Below, in pieces: positions 48,701-54,757 of a DNA stretch of 64,000 nt. Origin of the DNA: Streptomyces marinisediminis (GTDB taxonomy: Bacteria > Actinomycetota > Actinomycetes > Streptomycetales > Streptomycetaceae). The DNA is taken from positions 62,001 through 126,000 of the forward strand of contig NZ_JAPKFL010000010.1 in assembly GCF_026262575.1 (NCBI RefSeq), given 5' to 3'. The translations under genes were made by a program, and so were the position numbers. The notes beneath the pieces are model-generated. The model was not told where the DNA came from. It saw nothing but the letters and a program-made list of their open reading frames with translations, and searched no databases. The number at the start of each line of letters is the position of its first letter. Position 1 is the stretch's first letter.

Positions 48701-48954
48701 CCGCGCGGGGCGGGCCGGCCCTCGACCGTGGTGAGCACGGACTCCCCGGGCGCGGCGACGAGCGGGGCCAGGATGGTGAGGTTGCGCAGCTCGACGTCCG
48801 CCATCGCGTGGCCGTGCCGGGCCAGCACCTGGAGCACCAGGTCCACGTAACCGACGCCCGGCAGAAGGCTGCGCCCGTACACCACGTGACCGTGCAGCAG
48901 CGAATTCTCGGCGGTGACCGTGAAGGTCTCGGTGAACGTGGACGGTGCGGTCAT
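39787..48954 (-). CDS. Trans-AT PKS, DH*-ACP-ACP-ACP0-DH-KS-KR-ACP-KS0-carrier (3055 aa)
   Basis: Order: DH-like domain (1-275; HVVYGRSLLPG with His23, but the Asp of the second motif is Glu190); two almost identical ACPs (Ser347, Ser454); a third ACP fold whose phosphopantetheine Ser is Trp609; DH (HQVRGSRVLPG, His684; LDGALQ, Asp857); KS (Cys1138, His1273, His1313); KR (SS1922-1923, Tyr1936, Asn1940); ACP (Ser2111); KS0 (Cys2397 and His2568 present, but HGTGT replaced by AANGA at 2531-2535); PCP-like carrier (GGTSL, Ser2913); a Gly/Asp/Thr-rich repeat; and the tail MSDEELDAL, a likely docking motif. It begins without a KS, so its first domains complete a module split from another protein. 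KS0 and carrier would hand the chain to the Ser-loading NRPS encoded next (ATGA overlap). First gene of the leftward run; ATG at 48954. Confidence 0.95.
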   Translation of the reverse strand: MTAPSTFTETFTVTAENSLLHGHVVYGRSLLPGVGYVDLVLQVLARHGHAMADVELRNLTILAPLVAAPGESVLTTVEGRPAPRGGWRVEVRSRRPGDATEVVHAVVAAHPSPVRPYAERLALPLAGAERVTRLTDIYTWCRENDLRHSGLMKIEGAVHHRPDDWVAELALAPEYRGSTDAFLFHPALFEAGLLGGGVGIGMLHDGNEGPGLYLPLMFESFRAAGGLGERCFVRVPAASVRRDDELVRLAVEFYDASGAKVAEVGQFVGKRVREVASLDVREDAPRATPAAPGAPAAPVASAAPVVSGAPGGGDLVVVLRELVGARLGLAVGQVDEGLGFYELGLGSADLLALVGELEDRLSVSLSPTVMFEHRTIAELAGWLATEVPASGAASAPALEPAPAAPAAPVAPVVSGAPGGGDLVVVLRELVGARLGLAVGQVDEGLGFYELGLGSADLLALVGELEDRLSVSLSPTVMFEHRTIAELAGWLATEVPASRAASAPAPATATPAPAPASASASAPASAPAPVEVDAPAAAPAPAPALSPAPAPAPAPRPAPASAPVSAPVSRLPEGVEEVCAVLTEEVAGLLGVPVGEVRPEVGLAEFGLDWAATAKLAERLGDRYGLTLDSGALGGHQTVRALAEHLARPHGGAAPHPMLHRVVAEDGTTTYAARFVGDEPFLRDHQVRGSRVLPGVAQLEMARAAVVRTLGGARPERVSLVNVVWLRPAVCGPAGLELRVDVRPLSDGDLEYTLWEPGAEGERAVCGQGRASVRPAAAPGAPGLADVRAACGDAAHRPDRLYALYARLGLDYGPAHRALAELAVGTDAAGRRQVLAELRVPAEARHLDGCELHPSILDGALQATVGLWLPTDGTEGADGRLALPFAVDRVLVCAPVPERAYAWVRYQPDSGTDAAAARLDVTVFDASGGVCVELTGLTTRALPGPAAPEPSAPAHDTHEPRATHGADRPAEVGDIAIVGVGGRYPQAPDLDAFWRNLRAGRDCVREVPAERWDPARHAGADGAGTTRWGGFLDEIDRFDPLFFQISQLEAEHLDPQERLFLQCAHHTLEDAGYTGARLGRSAKVGVFVGVMYQEYQLYGAQAQERGEPVALWGSASTVANRVSYFYDFHGPSLAVDTMCSSSLTAIHLACEAIRGGQCDAALAGGVNLTPHPNKYLVLGQRRFLSSDGRCRSFGAGGDGYVPGEGVGAVLLKPLHRAVADGDQIHGVIKGTAVNHGGRTTGYSVPTPVAQGEVIADALAAAGVEPRALSYLEAHGTGTSLGDPIEIDGLGKAFDRLGGAPPSCAIGSVKSNIGHAESAAGIAGVTKVLLQLRHGELVPSLHAEPLNPHIDFAATPWRVQRRTEPWRRPTLEADGRRRTYPRLAGVSSFGGGGSNAHVVIEEYVPEPAPQAGPDGRPAPLVLSAQSEGQLVELARRTADRLAELDEGRLHDVSWTLRTGREELDERLAFAATSLADARARLTAFASDPGRPGAWLRGTVRPGRRPDAAAVRAARADWAAHGTGDALLRLWAEGAAVEWEPPSPSAGARRVSLPGYPFARERCWLDTGASAQPAPAPAQPAPAPAPSPAPAPSPGAPSTPRAEGDALVLLRPGWTARDGGPAAPEYAEHHVVVVGPLGDAGCDALRAALPDGAACHVLPSADGSPDQRYTEAARRLFTVVRGVLAAGVRRPALLQVVWAGAPGADTGAERAACYGALTGLLRTVTLEEPRLRTQYLECLDGAEPAAVAARLRAEAAVEGAPEVRYRGGRRYVRELREVAPAHHAPAAWREDGVYLITGGAGGLGLVLARDIAASVAHATVVLTGRSPLDEARRGALAALRGAGLTVEYQRVDVTDRAALARLLDHVADHHGPLTGVVHGAGVVDDAYAVRKTPEAFAAVLAPKVTGLVHLDELTRDQPLDLFLCLSSLAGAFGNPGQADYAAANAFLDAYTVHRADLVAAGLRGGTTVSVNWPLWDEGGMGGTARVREHLRDAGLAPLDTARGLRALRCALAPEANGLDEGRLLVAVGERAGLLDRLTGRAPHAEPAEPAAEPAAAEAGPRADAGPGAAVPGAGAEPALEERAVGHLRRLLASALKLDAGRVDADTPLERYGMDSVLAVNVTAELEPAFGALSRTLVFERPTVRELARYFATHHTDALRTLLGDPAPAAPAPAAPASPAPAAAAPASPAPAAPAPAAPAPAAPAPAAARTEPPAGPTPVPAPSAPGTGRPERAGDVAIVGVSGRYPQAADVDAFWANLRAGRDSVTEVPADRWPREALPASEGAPSDGPWGAFLDGVDRFDPLHFGVSPREAAAMDPQQRLFLETVWHLLERGGVTQEVIERRYGRRVGVYVGAAYQMYQADAADPALAALTASASYNLIANRVSHFFGLEGPSLAVDSMCTSSAMAIHLACADLRRGEAELAVAGGVNLTVHPDKYRALAEMGLLGTGPGARSFRDGDGYLPAEAVGAVLLKPLEAALRDGDPVLAVVRGSASLHGGRSNGFMTPSRRARAEVMRRALERAGVAPESVGYVEAAANGAAFSDEIEVAALREVFGGVADPVAVGTVKSNLGHPEAAAGIAQLTKVVLQLRHGELAPLVAVGAPNPHLAVDGGPLRLCDRLTPWEPRGAGSAPPVRRALINSVAAGGSHVSLVVEAPPRQPADPAGEPDAGPQVVLVSARDRRRLRTAVRRLHDFLDGDAGAAVSLADVAYTSQVGREALPERLAVVADSPTELRGALADLLADDLEPAGGAEERAARAGRVHLGNAEDDAGPLGAVLTGARGEAFLAGLVEDRDLEHLAHLWVRGARVPWRGLHPARRALVALPATAFEAGRYWVGRDASGAPAAPVPPAAREPDAGPEPEADRAAEADPAPGAGARPGASLGAAERTMARAWAAVLHVDAGDLTGRSDFFALGGTSLMATRLINHLTRETGVELPVQAVFSAPRLTAMAAELTRRGAALDGAPDGGVADGTPADGTPADGTPDGGAPADGGTEDGGTEDGGTEEGGTEDGGGGDGGALDVERILRGLELIEGMSDEELDALGALDAPDTRDRTRGRG
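39928..40065. repeat. 15-bp minisatellite in PKS C-terminal linker
   Basis: Four 15-bp units (GCCGCCGTCTTCGGT, one with a G-to-C change) at 39928-39987 are followed by units of GCCGTCGGCGGGGGT at 40021-40065. In protein they encode Gly-Gly-Thr-Glu-Asp and Gly-Thr-Pro-Ala-Asp repeats between the last carrier domain and the docking tail. The unit keeps frame, so copy number can vary without breaking the gene. Confidence 0.9.
47471..48049 (-). repeat. Tandem duplicated ACP, 321-bp period, two 258-bp copies
   Basis: Copies 47471-47728 and 47792-48049 differ at one base (47569 versus 47890, synonymous). Each encodes an ACP with GLGSADLL at the phosphopantetheine site. The coding strand uses many TTG leucine codons and GAT/TTT/GGT codons that are rare in flanking PKS DNA, so the segment stands out in composition as well as in identity. 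Confidence 0.97.
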
Positions 48955-49523
48955 CGATATCCATCCCAGAGCAGCGTCGAAAGGGCCGACGGGGCCGCAG
49001 GGGACTCCCGTCGAATGATTCTTCCGGCCTCACGGAAAATACCGGAAGACGCGTTTCGATAAGCACGTCGGACAGCACCGCAAAAGGAGCTCACCGCTCG
49101 CCGACAAGCAGGCCCGAATACACACTTCCGGAACAGTTCGGCGGTGTGCTCATGGAGGGAGCTTTCACCGAACCCCTGCTGGCAGCGGTGCGAAGCCCGG
49201 CCACAGCGCGTCGTGCAGCACCGAAAACGGTTTCGTCAAAACCCGCGGAAATTCACTACGTTCTCCCTCGAAGTATCTCCCGACTATGCGTCGGCCTGTC
49301 GCCCCGTATCTTCGAGTCCTGCGCGGTAGGAAACCTGATGCCCTATCGAACGCTTACTGGACTGCTTGAAGCCTACCGGCCGTGCTCCGCGAGACGCAAG
49401 GAAAAACCGGTTGACCACTCCGGAAACGTTATTCCGAGCGGCGCCGCGCGCCCGTCACCCGCCCCTCGCGCCGGGGCCGGCCCGCACCGGCTCCGGCCCG
49501 TGCCGAAACCGCCACGCGCCGGA
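48955..49523. promoter_or_regulatory. AT-richer control region ahead of the PKS/NRPS run
   Basis: No convincing gene. The part up to about 49440 is clearly lower in GC than its surroundings, typical of a Streptomyces promoter region, and is the obvious source of the leftward transcript starting at 48954. It holds an 8-bp inverted repeat TCTTCCGG/CCGGAAGA (49020-49027 and 49042-49049, 14-bp spacer) and further TTCCGG-type motifs, including TTCCGGAA near 49124. I could not pick a reliable -35/-10 pair. Confidence 0.55.
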
Positions 49524-49546
49524 CCCGGCCGGCGCACCCGGCCGGG
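49524..49546 (-). terminator. Hairpin downstream of the 2OG dioxygenase gene
   Basis: Perfect 9-bp stem CCCGGCCGG/CCGGCCGGG with a 5-nt loop, about 117 bp past the stop of the dioxygenase gene. No U-tract, as is common in Streptomyces. It would separate the MbtH-dioxygenase transcript from the PKS promoter region. The 116 bp between it and the dioxygenase stop hold nothing I recognise. Confidence 0.5.
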
Positions 49547-49662
49547 CCGCCGCGCACGACCGCGTCCGCACCGTGGCTTCCGTACTCACCACGACGCGCC
49601 GTGCTCGCCGTGCGGTTCCGCACCGGCGACGACGTGCCCCGCTCGCCGCGCGGCCCCCGCGC

Positions 49663-50544
49663 TCACCACGCGGTGAGGGAGAACCGCTCGCCCAGGGCCC
49701 GGGCACCGATGGCGAAGTCCCGTATCCGCTCCGCCTTCTCGACCATCTTGTCGTCCCCGGCGCGCCGGGCGATCTCGACCAGCCACGTGTAGGTCTCCGC
49801 CGGGTGGACGTCGTAGGTGTAGTGCACCTTGGAGAGCAGGAAGAGGATGTCGCGGAAGTTCTCCCGGCCGATCACGCCCGCCAGGCCCAGGAGGGCGTCG
49901 CGGCGCTCGGTGGTGAAGGGCCGCCGCTCGGGCAGGTCGGGCGTGGCGCCGGGGGCGTAGACGGTGGGGTCGGCGAAGACCTCCTTCTCGTACGTCTCGT
50001 CGAACGCGCCGTCGAAGGCCAGGTCCACGCACAGGGACTGGCGGCTGACGTCGGAGAAGTTGGCGGCCGAGTGCACCGTCGCCGCGTCCAGGAACCAGAT
50101 CTCGCCGGGCCGCATGTGGATGACGGTGTCCTCGTTGGAGTGGAAGGCCAGCGGGCTGTCCTCCAGCACCATGAACGTGCGCACGTAGCTGTCGAGGTCC
50201 CGGTCGAGCTCCACGAAGTCGCGGTGCGGGATGACGACGGCGTTCTTCAGGTTCCTGCTGCGGGCCATCTGCACCCGCTCGACGTTGAACACGGTGGTGA
50301 CGAGTTCGCGCAGGTACGGCACCCGCTCCGCGTGCCGCGTCGGCCGCGCGGCCGCGCCGTCGAGGTCGCGGTAGAGCCGGTCGTCGCCGCCCCCGGTCGC
50401 GTTCCACAGCGGGATGTTCTTCCAGAATCCGTTGCTGAACTCGTCGTACTCCTCCTCCACGGTGGGCACCGCGGCGAGGTACTCCAGGTCCGGCGCCAGG
50501 CGGGCCCGGTCGAGTTCGATCTTCCCGAGAATGCGGGAGCGCAT
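49663..50544 (-). CDS. 2-oxoglutarate/Fe(II) amino-acid hydroxylase, proline cis-4-hydroxylase family
   Basis: 293 aa. The N-terminus RILGKIELD, the segment IPHRDFVELD, the segment RPGEIWFLDAATVHSA and the C-terminal KVHYTYDVH block match the layout of bacterial L-proline cis-4-hydroxylase, a relative of aspartyl/asparaginyl beta-hydroxylases. The metal triad is visible as His107, Asp109 and His158, with Arg168 as likely 2-oxoglutarate ligand. It should hydroxylate a free or carrier-bound amino acid. It lies directly after the MbtH gene and before the PKS/NRPS run, so the residue used by the unassigned second A domain of the 3098-aa NRPS is a plausible substrate; that is inference. ATG start with GGAGG six bases upstream fixes the N-terminus. 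Confidence 0.9.
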   Translation of the reverse strand: MRSRILGKIELDRARLAPDLEYLAAVPTVEEEYDEFSNGFWKNIPLWNATGGGDDRLYRDLDGAAARPTRHAERVPYLRELVTTVFNVERVQMARSRNLKNAVVIPHRDFVELDRDLDSYVRTFMVLEDSPLAFHSNEDTVIHMRPGEIWFLDAATVHSAANFSDVSRQSLCVDLAFDGAFDETYEKEVFADPTVYAPGATPDLPERRPFTTERRDALLGLAGVIGRENFRDILFLLSKVHYTYDVHPAETYTWLVEIARRAGDDKMVEKAERIRDFAIGARALGERFSLTAW

Positions 50545-50602
50545 GTGTCCTCCATGATCGCGGACGTGTCGAGCTGTTCGCCGCGCGCGGCCGGCTTGAT
50601 CC

Positions 50603-50854
50603 TCAGGAGCCGGGGGCCGTCGCTGCTCGGAGACTGCGGGGGCGCAGGTCCGTCCAGTTCTCCTCGACGAACGCCAGGCAGGCGTCACGGCTCGCCTCCG
50701 CCAGCGCGACCCGCCAGCCGGCCGGCACGTCCAGCGTGCTCGGCCACAGCGAGTGCTGGCCTTCCTCGTTCACCAGGACGAGATAGGCGGCCTCGGCGTC
50801 ATCGAAAGGATGAGAACGCCGGCGCTCTGTTTCCTGTCGCGACGACTGCAACAT
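50603..50854 (-). CDS. MbtH-like protein
   Basis: 83 aa, normal length for the family. It has the signature HPFDD, QHSLWP, VPAGW and ENWTDLRPRSL, including the conserved tryptophans. MbtH-like proteins bind NRPS adenylation domains and help their folding and activity. It probably serves the Ser, Gly or unassigned A domains of the neighbouring NRPS proteins, though the siderophore NRPS at the right edge could also use it. Start ATG at 50854; GTG at 50860 is an in-frame alternative. First gene of a likely two-gene unit with the dioxygenase (58-bp gap). The 246 bp upstream, to 51100, should hold its promoter; no clear motif was seen. Confidence 0.93.
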   Translation of the reverse strand: MLQSSRQETERRRSHPFDDAEAAYLVLVNEEGQHSLWPSTLDVPAGWRVALAEASRDACLAFVEENWTDLRPRSLRAATAPGS

Positions 50855-51100
50855 GTCCACGACCCCCGTTACTCGATCGCCATGGTCGGCGCGACCCGGA
50901 GGAGCGCTCGCACCCATGATCGAATGGCCGAAAGCGTACGCCAGGTCTTCGGGGGCGGTCAACACACGTCCGGCACATCACCGTTACGCCACACACGCGT
51001 CGGCCCGGCGCCTCCCGCCCGACACCCGCACGGCACCAGGCACGCAGGTGGGCCGCCGTGTCGCGGTCCCGCCGCGCCGCCTCGACCGGGGCCGCCCGCC

Positions 51101-52267
51101 CTACCCGCGGCTCCCGGCGGTGGCGGCGGCCGGGGCCGCGGCCCCGGGGCGGGAATCAGCCACCGGGCACCCGGCGATCAGCCCGCAGATCGCCTCCACG
51201 CCGTCCAGCGCGGGGTCCAGCAGTTCCCGGGGGTGACGGGCGAAGCCGCCGGACGCCGTGCGGGCCTCGAAGGCGCGCACGGCCGCCAGCAGCCGGGCCG
51301 GGTTGCTCAGCGCGCCGGCCAACGGGCCGTCCGGCGCGGCGGTCAGCGCGTCGCACACCGCGCGCCATCGGTCGGGGCCGGCCACGTGCGCGCGGAGGTA
51401 GGAGCGGGCGTCCACGGCCCGCAGGGGCAGGACGCCGACCCGGTCCGCGCCGTCCCGCCACGCCGGCACGGCGCCGACGGCGCGGGCCGCTTCGGGGTCG
51501 CCCGCGTCGTGCAGGAGGACGGCGCCGGGCGCCCCGACCGCCCGCAGGTACGCGTCGAACGCCGCGAGCCCCGCGGCCGCGCTCCCCCCGGGCGTCGCCC
51601 CCTCCTCGGCCACCCGCCCCGCGGGCGCCGGGCCGTCGGCCACCCGCCCCTCGGCCGCCGGACCCTCGGGCGCCGCACCAGCAGGCGCCGAACCCTCGGC
51701 CGCCGAACCCTCCAGTCTCCGCCCCGCGGGCGTCGGCCCCTCCGCCTCCGGGCCGACCGCGCCGGTCCACCCCGCCACGGCTCCGGCCGCCAGCACCGGC
51801 ACCAGGCGGCCCTCCCGGACCAGCTCCTCGGCCGCCGCACGCGGCACCCGGTACGCCGCCCGGACCGACCGGGCCAACCGCGCCGCGACGTCCGCGTCCC
51901 CGGCCGCGTCCGCCTCCGCGTCGGCGGGGGTCGCGGCCAGCCGGACGGGCACCGGGTCGCCCGGGCCGCGCTGCTCCAGCAGGCGCAGCACCAGGTCCAC
52001 CGCCAGCAGGGTCCGGCCGCTGCCCGGCGCGCCGGTCACCAGCAGCCGCGCCGGACGCCGCCCGGCGTACCGCTCCAGTACGGCGCACGAGCGCATCGGC
52101 GGCACGGCGGGCTCCGCGGCGCCCGCCACCGTCCACGCGTACCGCAGGTCCATCGGCTCCCGGCCGCCGAGCAGCCGGTCGCGCGCGAGCCGCTCCCGCC
52201 GCAGCACGGCACCGGCCAGCCGCCCGGCCGCGTCGCCGCGCCGCTCCCGCCTCCACAGCCTCACCAT
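51101..52267 (-). CDS. P-loop NTPase of unknown function (possible NACHT/STAND fragment)
   Basis: 388 aa. Walker A GAPGSGRT (about 78-85) is followed by LAVDLVLRLL and PVRL, the start of a NACHT/STAND-like NTPase as is frequent in Streptomyces. A clear Walker B, sensor motifs and any C-terminal repeat or effector domain are missing, and the protein is short for the family. The middle (about 170-220) is a low-complexity Ala/Gly/Pro/Glu stretch of repeated short units. It may be a truncated relative, or a degenerate gene kept open by GC-rich sequence. It shares the minus strand with the MbtH gene but nothing ties it to the PKS pathway. ATG at 52267. Confidence 0.6.
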   Translation of the reverse strand: MVRLWRRERRGDAAGRLAGAVLRRERLARDRLLGGREPMDLRYAWTVAGAAEPAVPPMRSCAVLERYAGRRPARLLVTGAPGSGRTLLAVDLVLRLLEQRGPGDPVPVRLAATPADAEADAAGDADVAARLARSVRAAYRVPRAAAEELVREGRLVPVLAAGAVAGWTGAVGPEAEGPTPAGRRLEGSAAEGSAPAGAAPEGPAAEGRVADGPAPAGRVAEEGATPGGSAAAGLAAFDAYLRAVGAPGAVLLHDAGDPEAARAVGAVPAWRDGADRVGVLPLRAVDARSYLRAHVAGPDRWRAVCDALTAAPDGPLAGALSNPARLLAAVRAFEARTASGGFARHPRELLDPALDGVEAICGLIAGCPVADSRPGAAAPAAATAGSRG

Positions 52268-52408
52268 GCCGCCGCACCCTACGCATCCCCCGGCCGCGCA
52301 CCGCCCCGCCGCACCGCGCCGCCCCCGGACCGGCCCCGTGGGCGGGACACCCCGCCCACGCGTTGACGCGCCCGGCCCGGCGGGACCCGGGCGCGTCCGA
52401 ATCCCGGC

Positions 52409-53290
52409 TCAGCGGCGGCTGCTCAGCAGGTCGGTGATGCGCAGGAAGCCGTCCGTCGGGCTGCCGTGCGCGATGGCCCGGCGCGCGAGACCCTCGGCCG
52501 CGCGCATCACCCCCGCGTCGATCCCGTGTGCCTCGGAGGCGTGCACGATGTGCGTCATCGAGGAGACGGCCGAACTGATCGGGTTGTCCAGGCCCGAGAA
52601 GGCACCGCTGTCGACGTCCGCCGCGCCCTCCGCGAACACCGGCGGGAGGATCTCGGCGATGCCCTGGGCGAACGGGGCGAGTTCACCGGCGGTGATGCCC
52701 TCGGCCCGGGCCACGGCCAGCGCGTGGGCGTAGCCCGCCATCGCCGTCCAGAAGATGTCGAGCAGGGCGATGTCGTAGGCGGCGGCCCGGCCGGTGTCGG
52801 TGCCCAGGTGGGTGTGGGTGCCGCCCAGCGCGTCCAGCACGGGCCGGTGCGCCGCGTACAGCTCCTCCGGGCCGCTGTGCAGGAACACCGCGTCCGGGGT
52901 GCCGATGGTGACGGCCGGGGTCATGATCGCGCCGTCGAGGTAACCGATGCCGTGCTCGGCCGCCCACTCGGCGCTGTCCCGCGCGCGCCCCGGGAGGTCG
53001 GCCGTCAGGTTGACGACGGTGCGCCCCTTCAGCGCCGCCGTCACCGCGTCGCGCCGGAGCACGGCGTCCGCGGCGTCGTAGTTCACCACGCACACCACCG
53101 TCACCGGGCTGGCGGCGACCGCCTCCTCCGCCGAGCCGGCGCTCACCGCGCCGCGCTCGACCAGCTCCCCGTCCCGGCCGGGCGTGCGGTTCCACACGGT
53201 GGTGCGCAGCCCCGCCTCCAGGAAGGCACCGGCCAGGGCACGCCCCATCGGTCCCAGGCCCAGCACCGTGACGGCAGACTGTTCGGACAT
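52409..53290 (-). CDS. NAD(P)-dependent oxidoreductase, imine reductase / 6PGDH-like
   Basis: 293 aa. Rossmann motif GLGPMG at the N-terminus followed by TVWNRTPGR, the usual NADPH-type beta2 end. The family blocks VVNLTADLPG, YLDGAIMTP, YDIALLD and an all-helical C-terminal half match imine reductases and beta-hydroxyacid dehydrogenases. It would reduce an imine, or act as a promiscuous reductase; the substrate is unknown. It is divergent from the HxlR regulator, a common arrangement in which the regulator controls the neighbouring reductase. ATG at 53290. A role in the PKS pathway is possible but unsupported. Confidence 0.88.
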   Translation of the reverse strand: MSEQSAVTVLGLGPMGRALAGAFLEAGLRTTVWNRTPGRDGELVERGAVSAGSAEEAVAASPVTVVCVVNYDAADAVLRRDAVTAALKGRTVVNLTADLPGRARDSAEWAAEHGIGYLDGAIMTPAVTIGTPDAVFLHSGPEELYAAHRPVLDALGGTHTHLGTDTGRAAAYDIALLDIFWTAMAGYAHALAVARAEGITAGELAPFAQGIAEILPPVFAEGAADVDSGAFSGLDNPISSAVSSMTHIVHASEAHGIDAGVMRAAEGLARRAIAHGSPTDGFLRITDLLSSRR

Positions 53291-53301
53291 ACTTCTACTC
53301 C

Positions 53302-53333
53302 TGACGACTCGTGACGCACTGACGACTAGTGAC
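53302..53333. promoter_or_regulatory. Direct-repeat operator candidate for the HxlR regulator
   Basis: TGACGACTCGTGAC (53302-53315) and TGACGACTAGTGAC (53320-53333) differ at one base, with an 18-bp period, in the 56-bp divergent spacer. The second contains the palindrome ACTAGT. The spacing and place fit a site bound by an HxlR dimer pair controlling both genes. Confidence 0.6.
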
Positions 53334-53346
53334 AAGGGGACCGGTC

Positions 53347-53697
53347 ATGACGCGCAGCCGCGCCCTGGACCCGGACGTCTGCGGTGTCACCGCCGCGATC
53401 GACGTGATCGACGGCAAGTGGAAGACGACACTGCTGTGGCTCCTGGAGTCCGGTCCGCAGCGTCCCGGGGCCCTGCGTCGGCAGATTCCCGGCCTCACCG
53501 AGAAGGTGCTGACTCAGGCGCTCCGGGAGATGGAGGCCGACGGCCTGGTGCACCGCGAGGTGCACGACGTCCTCCCACTCAAGACCGTCTACTCCCTCAC
53601 CTCGTTCGGCCAGGACCTGGCCGACGCGCTGGCCCCCCTCTCGGACTGGGGCCACCGCCGCCTGGAACGCCTTGCCGATCCCCCGGCGGCCTCCTGA
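53347..53697 (+). CDS. HxlR-family winged-helix transcriptional regulator
   Basis: 116 aa, normal for the family. Cys near the N-terminus (DPDVCGV), then VIDGKWKTTLLWLL, RRQIPGLTEKVLTQALREMEADGL and the wing ending in YSLTSFGQDL match HxlR proteins, which sense redox or small ligands and usually repress a nearby oxidoreductase gene. It is divergent from the imine-reductase-like gene. ATG at 53347 has AAGGGGA seven bases upstream; a GTG at 53329 lies inside the repeat and is unlikely. Confidence 0.95.
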   Translation: MTRSRALDPDVCGVTAAIDVIDGKWKTTLLWLLESGPQRPGALRRQIPGLTEKVLTQALREMEADGLVHREVHDVLPLKTVYSLTSFGQDLADALAPLSDWGHRRLERLADPPAAS

Positions 53698-53780
53698 CCG
53701 CCTCCTCCACCCTGACCCACCCCCGCGCGCCCGCCAAGTACCCACAAAAAAGTGGCCACCTCGGCGTTCTGTGCCCCACC

Positions 53781-53807
53781 CCGGGGCGGCCCGCCACGCC
53801 GCCCCGG
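53781..53807 (+). terminator. Hairpin downstream of the HxlR gene
   Basis: Perfect 10-bp stem CCGGGGCGGC/GCCGCCCCGG with a 7-nt loop, 83 bp past the HxlR stop. No U-tract. Probable Rho-independent-like terminator of Streptomyces type. Confidence 0.5.
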
Positions 53808-54248
53808 TGACGGCCCACCGCGCCGACGCACCGGGCGGCCGCCGCGTCGGGGCCGGGCCGACGCCTTGAGCGGGAGGGGCCTTCCCCGGGCCCCGGTCCG
53901 GGCGGCCCCGGCGCGGCGGGCGGCCTCCTCGGCCAACCATCCCGGCCGCGACCACACGACCCGCCCCGACGCCCGGCGGAGACCTCCGCGACGGTGCCCG
54001 GGGGTCTGACGGCGGCCCGCGCGGAAGCGCCGCCGCGCGCCCGCCACGCGGCCCCTAAGCCACCTGGCGCGCCGCCGACCCGGAGCCGCCGCCCCGGAGC
54101 CGTCGGCCACCGCGCCGGCCGCCACGCGCCTCGCTCCCGGCCGATCCCCGAGCCCTCCCGTCACGTGACGCGGCGTCACCCGGCGCGGAGTCGGCCCGTG
54201 CGAGGCCACGGGAAACCACCCGCCCTTGCCACGCAACCTCCCACCTGG
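53808..54248. other. Gene-free GC-rich spacer
   Basis: About 440 bp of very GC-rich sequence between the HxlR terminator and the first iron box. Open frames exist on both strands but none has a credible start, RBS or recognisable protein. Confidence 0.5.
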
Positions 54249-54267
54249 TTAGGTTAGGCTTACCTTG
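54249..54267 (+). promoter_or_regulatory. Iron box (DmdR/IdeR type) 1
   Basis: TTAGGTTAGGCTTACCTTG closely fits the actinobacterial 19-bp iron-repressor box (TTAGGTTAGGCTAACCTAA-like). It lies 790 bp upstream of the DHB-AMP ligase gene, with a long leader between, and should repress the siderophore genes when iron is plentiful. Confidence 0.85.
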
Positions 54268-54757
54268 CCAAGCGGGAGGAGGGAGCGCATCCCGGCCCGG
54301 TCCACGGGGTCACCGGACTCGGTGACGCCGGTCGCCGGCGCGGCCGGAGGACCGGTGCCGACGTGTCGCACGCCGCGGTGGGCACGGACCGCCGGTGACG
54401 CACGCGTCCACCGCCGCGGGCGCGCCACGTCCGGGCAGGGCCGCGTACGCCGGTGGCAGCGACGTGGCCGCCCCGTCACCCCCGCCCCGGTCCGCGGGTC
54501 ACGGCGGCAGCGGCGGCTCGGCCGGCGGTGGTCCCACCCGGTGCGACCGCCACCGGATGCGGCGTCGGCCGTGGCCGGGGAGGACGACCGCGCCCGGGGC
54601 CCTCGCGGGCACCCCGAGCGGTTCCCCGCGGGGCGTCCCACCGGGAGCCCCGCCCACCACGCCGCCCCGGGCACCCTCCGCGCCCGCCACCCCACCGCCC
54701 CGCAGAACCCGTTCGACGACGGCGGCGCGACCCCCGCGCCGGAAAGGAAACGCTGAC

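Noticed and set aside
48945-49676. Plus-strand frame across the PKS control region
   Set aside because: No known domain, no RBS, and it crosses an AT-rich promoter region and a terminator-like hairpin.
53672-54257. Several short open frames in the spacer right of the HxlR gene
   Set aside because: Low-complexity Arg/Pro/Ala products in all frames, no start signals.
54265-54756. 163-codon frame after iron box 1 as an MbtH gene
   Set aside because: Only NPFDD near its end is reminiscent; the rest of the MbtH signature is absent and its only upstream start lies in the iron box.
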